From an uncultured Clostridium sp. (GTDB lineage Bacteria; Bacillota; Clostridia; Lachnospirales; Lachnospiraceae), in contig CAMEIH010000026.1 of assembly GCA_945917985.1 (NCBI GenBank), positions 1 to 36,023 on the forward strand: a stretch of DNA of 36,023 nucleotides, given 5' to 3'. The stretch's first letter is position 1; each line of letters begins with the position of its first letter. Position numbers and translations under genes: made by a program. Of the stretch, positions 31,774-36,023 are shown piece by piece. The notes under the pieces are model-generated. The model was not told the DNA's origin. It searched no databases and worked only from the letters and a program-made list of their open reading frames with translations.

Positions 31774-33147
31774 TTACCAAACGTTCATCTCATAGTAGTC
31801 CTGAATAGGCTGCAAAGCTGTTGCAGGATCAGTACCCTTGAAGATTTCTACGAAGCAGTTATCAAATGTAGAACCAGCTTCTGTATCAGCAAGAGATTCG
31901 TTGTAGAATCCAAATGTAGAGGAAGCGTTCTTAAATACATCCATAACATATGCAAGTTCCGGAGGAGCTACTGATGCATCATATTGAACTGATGTTACAG
32001 GAATCTTACCACCAACTTCAGCTGTATATTTCTGAGCCGTATCATCTGTAAAGTATTTCATAAGAGCTACAGCTGCTTCAGGGTGTTTAGTAGTAGCACT
32101 CATGCAGAGAGAGTCAGATTTTGCAATTACTCTGTTGGCATCCGGATTTCCACCTTCTACAGCAGGGAATGCAAATACGCCAACTTTTTCTGCAAAACCT
32201 TCAGCACAAGAACCGTTGATCTGACCGATAGCCCAGGAACCCTGAATCAGGATAGCTGCTTCGCCATTGTAGAATGCTGCTGTAGCAATATCGTTGTCAT
32301 CACCGGCTGCTGTCTTCTGGAAGTATTTGGAAAGTTCCTGAATCTGTAAACCGGCATTGATAACCTTCTCGTCCATCCAGTCTGTCTTGTGCTCTTTCAC
32401 GTCATCAAGTACAAGACCATTTCTGTCACAAAGGTAACCTGCTACCATTGATAAGCACCATGCTGTACCTGCAGAAATTGTAATAGGTGTATATCCGGCA
32501 TCCTGCAATTTCTGACAAGCGTCTAACAATTCTGTAAATGTCTTAGGAACTTCTGCACCGGCTGCTTCGAACATCTCTGTATTGTAGAATACACAAGCTG
32601 CAGCGATGTTAAGAGGAACAGCATAGATACCATCAGAGTATGTGCTGCCAGCAAATACAGCGTCAGATGTGAAAGTATCTTTCCAACCATCTGCTAAGTA
32701 ATCGTCCAGTTTAGCAGCAACACCTGTTAAAGCGTAGTCGTTCATGTTTGCACCGGGAGAGCAGATAAATACGTCCGGTGTTTCGCCGGCTGCCACTAAA
32801 GCGTTAAGCTTTGTGTAATACTCTTCCAGGTTTGTTGTAATAGGTGTTACATGATACTGACCTTCATAATCTTTATTAAATCTTTCGATTACATCTGCAT
32901 AACCTTTAGAAATAAGGTCTTCTGTTGCATTCAGATCGTCCCAGAACATCCAGGTGATCTCCTGAACCTCTCCGCTTGCTGCTGTGTCAGCTGCTGTGTC
33001 TGCTGTGTCAGCTGTGTCAGCTTTTTCTTCTGTAGAAGCGGATGTGTCTGACGAAGGAGCAGATGTATCTGCTGATCCGCCGCATCCCATAAGTAAGGAT
33101 GCTGTCATTGCTGCTGTAAGAATTACTGATAACAATTTCTTTTTCAT
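31774..33147 (-). CDS. Extracellular sugar-binding lipoprotein of an ABC importer
   Basis: A 457-residue family 1 extracellular solute-binding lipoprotein. The lipobox is LLMGC with Cys22, followed by a Ser/Thr/Asp/Ala linker (TADTADTADTAAD) to about residue 60. The mature domain has EITWMFWDDLNAT, IERFNKDYEGQYHVTPI, VFICSPGANMNDYAL and AILIQGSWAIGQI, characteristic of sugar-binding proteins. It captures a mono- or oligosaccharide for the two downstream permeases. GGGAGG lies 7 bases before ATG 33147. The gene is first in its operon and has a promoter overlapped by inverted repeats. Strong hairpins after it probably allow more binding protein than permease to be made. Confidence 0.93.
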   Translation of the reverse strand: MKKKLLSVILTAAMTASLLMGCGGSADTSAPSSDTSASTEEKADTADTADTAADTAASGEVQEITWMFWDDLNATEDLISKGYADVIERFNKDYEGQYHVTPITTNLEEYYTKLNALVAAGETPDVFICSPGANMNDYALTGVAAKLDDYLADGWKDTFTSDAVFAGSTYSDGIYAVPLNIAAACVFYNTEMFEAAGAEVPKTFTELLDACQKLQDAGYTPITISAGTAWCLSMVAGYLCDRNGLVLDDVKEHKTDWMDEKVINAGLQIQELSKYFQKTAAGDDNDIATAAFYNGEAAILIQGSWAIGQINGSCAEGFAEKVGVFAFPAVEGGNPDANRVIAKSDSLCMSATTKHPEAAVALMKYFTDDTAQKYTAEVGGKIPVTSVQYDASVAPPELAYVMDVFKNASSTFGFYNESLADTEAGSTFDNCFVEIFKGTDPATALQPIQDYYEMNVW

Positions 33148-33185
33148 TTTTATCCTCCCTTTACGAATAAAATTGTTGATAGCTT

Positions 33186-33240
33186 GTTGCTATGTACTTA
33201 GTATAGCAACGCAATTATTCATCTGCTAATGGATAATTGC
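33186..33240 (-). promoter_or_regulatory. Promoter with two adjoining inverted repeats, sugar importer operon
   Basis: On the minus strand TGCTATACT is an extended -10 (TATACT at 33205-33200) without a clear -35. GTTGCTAT (33186-33193) and ATAGCAAC (33203-33210) form a perfect 8-base inverted repeat over it. GCAATTAT (33211-33218) and ATAATTGC (33233-33240) form a second one over the -35 area. Further AGCAAT half-sites lie upstream to about 33262. This suggests repressor and perhaps activator binding; no regulator gene adjoins. The rest of the gap up to 33453 is AT-rich without a convincing gene. Confidence 0.55.
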
Positions 33241-33453
33241 TATTCATGCGTCAAATATTGCTAATTTTTATTTTCTTCTGTTTGTGCACTTTAGATCTAT
33301 ATTTATTTGTTTTTTCTTTTTTGTTGTTTATTTTTTATACCTTTTTCACAGTTCGCTTCATTTATATCAGCTTTTTGGCAATTTTATTCTGATTTTACAC
33401 GTGGCAAGCTTCATTTATCTCATTTTCAAAAGGCAATTTTTGCACAAAATTAA

Positions 33454-33494
33454 TTCCCTGTTATCAGCATAAACATACAGCTGACAACAGGGAA
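33454..33494 (-). terminator. Terminator of the GntR-ABC exporter operon
   Basis: TTCCCTGTT (33454-33462) pairs with AACAGGGAA (33486-33494), extended inward by TCAGC/GCTGA after one A-C mismatch. It lies 38 bases past the ABC-2 permease stop on the minus strand. The following sequence TTAATTTTG is only a weak U tract. Confidence 0.65.
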
Positions 33495-33532
33495 CTCTAT
33501 TGTAATATTCCTATTCTTTTTCAGTCACTTCT

Positions 33533-34357
33533 TTAGTCCAGATTCAATTTTCTTCTGATCAGATACTCACTTAGGAAATAAAGCCCCACAGACACCAGTA
33601 TCACAATCACGCTCATACCGAAATAGGATGGCGTCAATATATCGAATACACTTTCCGGCGTATCATTACTCACCTTGAAAATCACCATCGGAACAAATAC
33701 AACACAGGACAACATCTGTATCACCGTGCTGATCGCAAAGTAGGCGCCGATAGAGCCAAGTACCTTGTGCTTTCCAACCATCTGACCGATGGAAATGGAA
33801 CCGACGATCATCATGGCACCGTTTATGGTCCCGGCGAGGAACAGGACAAACAGACTGGTAATAAATGTGAGCAGACCCATATCCCCGAAAAAGCCCTCAT
33901 CTGCAAGCACCTCAAAAATCTGTCTGTAGACCTCCCGGAAGGTTAATCCGTCACTGTTCAGCGCAAGGATCGCCATACTCCCGAAGATTGCCACACTGAT
34001 CAGAATCGCAACGGTCGCAAGCATCTGCCATGCCATCATGGGAAGAATTTTGGAAAGCAGGAGCTCATGGCTTGTGACAGGAAGCGTATGGGTCAGATAG
34101 CCCTCATCCGTAAACATGGTCTTATAAAAGTGGATCGCCAGATACAGGGTAACACCGATGCTAACCCCGATAATGGCAAAATAGTACAGCATCCATACCA
34201 ACATCGCGAGAATCCCAAGTCCGCTCAGCTCGCTGTCCCATACGGGTGCAAAAAAGGCAGACCCTGCAAAAACGGAAACAACAAGAAGAATTCCCAGCAA
34301 AATAGCAGGTATCTTCCATATCTCCCGCCATTCATGCTTTAATAACTTTCCTAACAT
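33533..34357 (-). CDS. ABC-2 type transporter membrane protein
   Basis: A 274-residue protein with six hydrophobic segments: about 17-40, 47-75, 108-135, 160-185, 190-225 and 240-265. It begins MLGKLLKHEWREIWK, a typical start for bacterial ABC-2 permeases, and contains DEGYLTHTLPVTSHELLLSKIL, a conserved cytoplasmic motif of YtrC/D-like and bacitracin-export permeases. It overlaps the ATPase gene by 7 bases and surely works with it. The exported substrate is unknown; related systems act on lipid-II-binding antibiotics or in the envelope stress response. Confidence 0.88.
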   Translation of the reverse strand: MLGKLLKHEWREIWKIPAILLGILLVVSVFAGSAFFAPVWDSELSGLGILAMLVWMLYYFAIIGVSIGVTLYLAIHFYKTMFTDEGYLTHTLPVTSHELLLSKILPMMAWQMLATVAILISVAIFGSMAILALNSDGLTFREVYRQIFEVLADEGFFGDMGLLTFITSLFVLFLAGTINGAMMIVGSISIGQMVGKHKVLGSIGAYFAISTVIQMLSCVVFVPMVIFKVSNDTPESVFDILTPSYFGMSVIVILVSVGLYFLSEYLIRRKLNLD

Positions 34358-35052
34358 GCGAACACCTCCCTGAAATAAGCATCTACGCTCTTTCCCTTTT
34401 GCTCACGGATTTCTTCCACCGTGGCCTGAAGCACCAGATTGCCTTCCTTTAAGAAAACAACTTCATCCAGTATATTCTCAATATCCGAAATCAGATGGGT
34501 TGACAGCAGTACTGTCGCATTCTCATTATAATTGGTGATGATGGTGCGGATGATATAATCTCTGGCCGCCGGGTCCACGCCGACAATGGGTTCATCCAGA
34601 ACAAAGAGATCCGCATCCCTGCTCATCACAAGGATCAGCTGCACCTTTTCTCTGGTGCCCTTCGACAACGTCTTAATCTTTGCATTTTCATCAATGCTTA
34701 AGGATGCCAGCATCTCCCTTGCCCGCTCCGGTCTGAAATCCTCATAGAAGTCCTCAAAAAATGCGAGCAATTCCGATACCTTTTTGCCGGCAGATAAATA
34801 GGTTCTTTCCGGCAGATAGGAAATATGTGCTTTGGTAACAGGTCCCGGTTTCTCGCCACCTACCAAAACCTCTCCCTCTGTCGGAGTAAGCAGACCATTC
34901 ATGATCTTGATCAGGGTGGTCTTGCCGCTCCCGTTGGGACCAAGAAGCCCGATGATCCTGCCTCTTGGCAGCGTAAGGTTCAGCCCGTTCAATGCTGTTT
35001 TTCTCTTGTCATATACTTTTGTCAGATTTCTGATTTCTACCAGTTCACTCAT
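34351..35052 (-). CDS. ABC transporter ATP-binding protein
   Basis: A 233-residue ABC ATPase of the drug/lipid export branch. It has Walker A GPNGSGKTT near 38-46, the signature LSKGTREKVQLI (an LSKGT variant common in this branch) and Walker B LFVLDEPIVGVDP with catalytic Glu, followed by LLSTHLISD. It overlaps the GntR gene by 4 bases (ATGA) and the permease by 7 bases, so all three are translationally coupled. It energises the neighbouring ABC-2 permease and is presumably induced with it when the repressor leaves its operator. Confidence 0.93.
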   Translation of the reverse strand: MSELVEIRNLTKVYDKRKTALNGLNLTLPRGRIIGLLGPNGSGKTTLIKIMNGLLTPTEGEVLVGGEKPGPVTKAHISYLPERTYLSAGKKVSELLAFFEDFYEDFRPERAREMLASLSIDENAKIKTLSKGTREKVQLILVMSRDADLFVLDEPIVGVDPAARDYIIRTIITNYNENATVLLSTHLISDIENILDEVVFLKEGNLVLQATVEEIREQKGKSVDAYFREVFAC

Positions 35053-35420
35053 GCACTCTCCCCTCCTGTCTCCTTTGTGAGCAGATCAATAATATCTTCC
35101 CTGTCAAATCCAAGATCTTTCATCTTTTTCACAAACTCTTTCACCTGCTCTCCGGCAAGCTGATTTCTGATTTCCTTTATCATATTTAAATCCTCCGTAA
35201 CAACTCTGCCACTGGTTCTCTGTGTCATAACAAGACCACTGCGCTCCAGCTCCGCAAGTGCCTTCTGCATCGTGTTAGGATTCACACCGGCATCCGCTGC
35301 CAGCTCCCGCACACTGGGAATCTTCGTTCCCGGCTGATACACCCCTGATACAATCTGCATCTGAATCCTCTCAAGTATCTGCGCATAAATGGGACGATCA
35401 GAGTTTAAGTTCCATGCCAT
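35049..35420 (-). CDS. GntR family regulator, YtrA subfamily
   Basis: A 123-residue regulator. Residues 8-75 are the GntR winged helix (IYAQILERIQMQIVSGVYQPGTKIPSVRELAADAGVNPNTMQKALAELERSGLV), and a short helical dimerisation tail follows instead of a large effector domain, which defines the YtrA subfamily. Such proteins repress linked ABC transporter genes. AAGGAAGG stands before ATG 35420. A perfect 14-base palindrome directly upstream covers its promoter, so autorepression is likely. The inducer could be a cell-wall-active compound, as for YtrA, but this is inferred. Confidence 0.93.
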   Translation of the reverse strand: MAWNLNSDRPIYAQILERIQMQIVSGVYQPGTKIPSVRELAADAGVNPNTMQKALAELERSGLVMTQRTSGRVVTEDLNMIKEIRNQLAGEQVKEFVKKMKDLGFDREDIIDLLTKETGGESA

Positions 35421-35438
35421 AGAATCCTTCCTTTCTCT

Positions 35439-35491
35439 GTATTATTGTATTATCTAATTAATACAATAATACGTATTTTTTCTTTTGTCAA
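35439..35491 (-). promoter_or_regulatory. Promoter and palindromic operator of the GntR-ABC operon
   Basis: GTATTATTGTATTA (35439-35452) and TAATACAATAATAC (35459-35472) are perfect inverted copies with a 6-base spacer. On the minus strand TTGACA (35491-35486) and TATTGT (35468-35463) are 17 bases apart, so the palindrome covers the -10 and start site. The size and symmetry suit a GntR/YtrA dimer. Confidence 0.75.
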
Positions 35492-35507
35492 TACCTGTTT
35501 TAAGAAC

Positions 35508-35535
35508 TTTACATATCTTTCCACAGTGCTATACT
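35508..35535 (+). promoter_or_regulatory. Promoter of the EamA-family gene
   Basis: TTTACA (35508-35513) and TATACT (35530-35535) are 16 bases apart, and the -10 has the extended TGC before it. It lies about 55 bases upstream of ATG 35591, divergent from the GntR promoter. Confidence 0.6.
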
Positions 35536-35590
35536 TATTCTATATTTATACTTACTATATAGAATTACATAAAGAAAGCAGGGATTTCTC

Positions 35591-36023
35591 ATGTGGATTT
35601 TATTTGCATTCGGTTCTGCCATTTTTGCCGGTCTCACCTCCATTTTGGCAAAATGCGGAATCAAAAAAACAGACTCTACGGTTGCCACCGCAGTGAGAAC
35701 AGTCATTATACTCATTTTTTCCTGGATCATGGTTTTCCTTACCGGCTCCCAGTCACAGATCCGCTCCATTGACAAAAAAACTCTGATCTTTTTGATCCTT
35801 TCGGGACTTGCCACCGGCGCATCCTGGCTTTGTTATTTTAAAGCTCTTCAGCTGGGAGATATCAACAAGGTGGTGCCTATTGATAAATCCAGCACGGTGC
35901 TGACCATTCTTCTCGCTTTTCTCTTTCTCCACGAAAAGATCAGTGCCCCCAAGGCGGCAGGCGTGATTCTGATTGCCATCGGAACCTTCCTTATGATAGA
36001 AAAAAAGGCTTCCGAAAAGGACA
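35591..36023 (+). CDS. EamA/DMT family transporter, single-domain (partial at the window edge)
   Basis: The frame from ATG 35591 stays open to the window end (144 codons). It encodes a small membrane protein with four to five hydrophobic spans: WILFAFGSAIFAGLTSILAK, TVIILIFSWIMVFLTG, LIFLILSGLATGASWLCYFKAL, VLTILLAFLFL and AGVILIAIGTFLMI. The pattern ASWLCYFKALQLGDINKVVPIDKSSTVLTILL, with the helix-breaking proline, is that of one EamA unit. Single-unit members are about 140 residues, so the gene is nearly complete at the edge and ends in a Lys/Glu-rich tail. AGGGA stands about 6 bases before the start. Such pairs of units export metabolites or drugs; the substrate is unknown. Confidence 0.85.
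   Translation, partial: MWILFAFGSAIFAGLTSILAKCGIKKTDSTVATAVRTVIILIFSWIMVFLTGSQSQIRSIDKKTLIFLILSGLATGASWLCYFKALQLGDINKVVPIDKSSTVLTILLAFLFLHEKISAPKAAGVILIAIGTFLMIEKKASEKD

Noticed and set aside
33284..33472. 62-residue plus-strand ORF, Phe/Leu/Ile-rich
   Set aside because: It lies in T-rich intergenic DNA with a GTG start, no ribosome binding site and a terminator hairpin inside its end.
35509..35814. 101-residue minus-strand ORF near the right edge
   Set aside because: It is antisense to the EamA-family gene, which has a promoter, a start and membrane spans.

Overview
The window looks like a chromosomal segment of a gut-type Clostridia (Lachnospiraceae-like Firmicutes). This is inferred from AGGAGG-type ribosome binding sites, lipoproteins with a Cys-Gly-Gly start after the lipobox, a Trk/KdpDE potassium locus, DUF4867 beside an FGGY kinase, an oxygen-sensitive sulfatase maturase, and Rpn-family relics. 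No species can be named from sequence alone. No rRNA, tRNA, CRISPR array, IS transposase or phage genes were seen.

Layout. 1-3.2 kb: a glycoside hydrolase family 2 enzyme (+) converging on a MATE exporter (-). 3.3-10.6 kb: a seven-gene potassium/sodium homeostasis block, all on the minus strand: nhaP-like antiporter and two-domain TrkA (operon 1), then trkH, trkA, a 42-residue membrane protein missed by length-limited gene finding, a KdpD-like kinase and a KdpE-like regulator (operon 2). The trkH promoter carries spaced CTTAATAC repeats that are a good candidate site for the regulator. 10.7-14.4 kb: a cysteine-type sulfatase with its anaerobic maturase, the maturase broken by one in-frame amber codon, divergent from a LysR regulator with symmetric sites between them. 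14.4-15.7 kb: a shortened Rpn-family gene with an elaborate leader and a relic downstream. 15.7-20.8 kb: a LacI-controlled sugar operon (lacI, FGGY kinase, DUF4867, fucose/arabinose-type isomerase) carrying a structured intergenic repeat. 20.8-25.4 kb: a Fic-domain protein lacking the catalytic histidine, a GNAT acetyltransferase, and a BMP-type lipoprotein paired with a chemoreceptor. 25.5-28.4 kb: metNIQ methionine importer with two tandem promoters exactly 100 bp apart. 28.4-29.8 kb: carbamate kinase, with a second copy of the structured repeat in its leader. 29.8-33.5 kb: a three-gene carbohydrate ABC importer with two mutually exclusive hairpins after the binding-protein gene. 33.5-36.0 kb: a GntR/YtrA-type regulator with its ABC-2 exporter under a perfect palindromic operator, and an EamA-family permease running off the right edge.

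How the genes work together. The potassium block pairs one uptake channel plus RCK subunit with one antiporter plus RCK subunit, under a KdpDE-like sensor that here sits with Trk rather than with a KdpFABC pump. The sulfatase depends on its maturase, so the amber codon should leave it inactive unless another maturase exists. The LacI operon supplies isomerase and kinase steps of a pentose or deoxyhexose route. The BMP lipoprotein may hand its ligand to the adjacent chemoreceptor rather than to a transporter. The strongest candidates for something undescribed are the 42-residue protein, the covarying hairpin repeat (two copies), the Rpn leader with competing helices, and the overlapping hairpins between the sugar-binding protein and permease genes.
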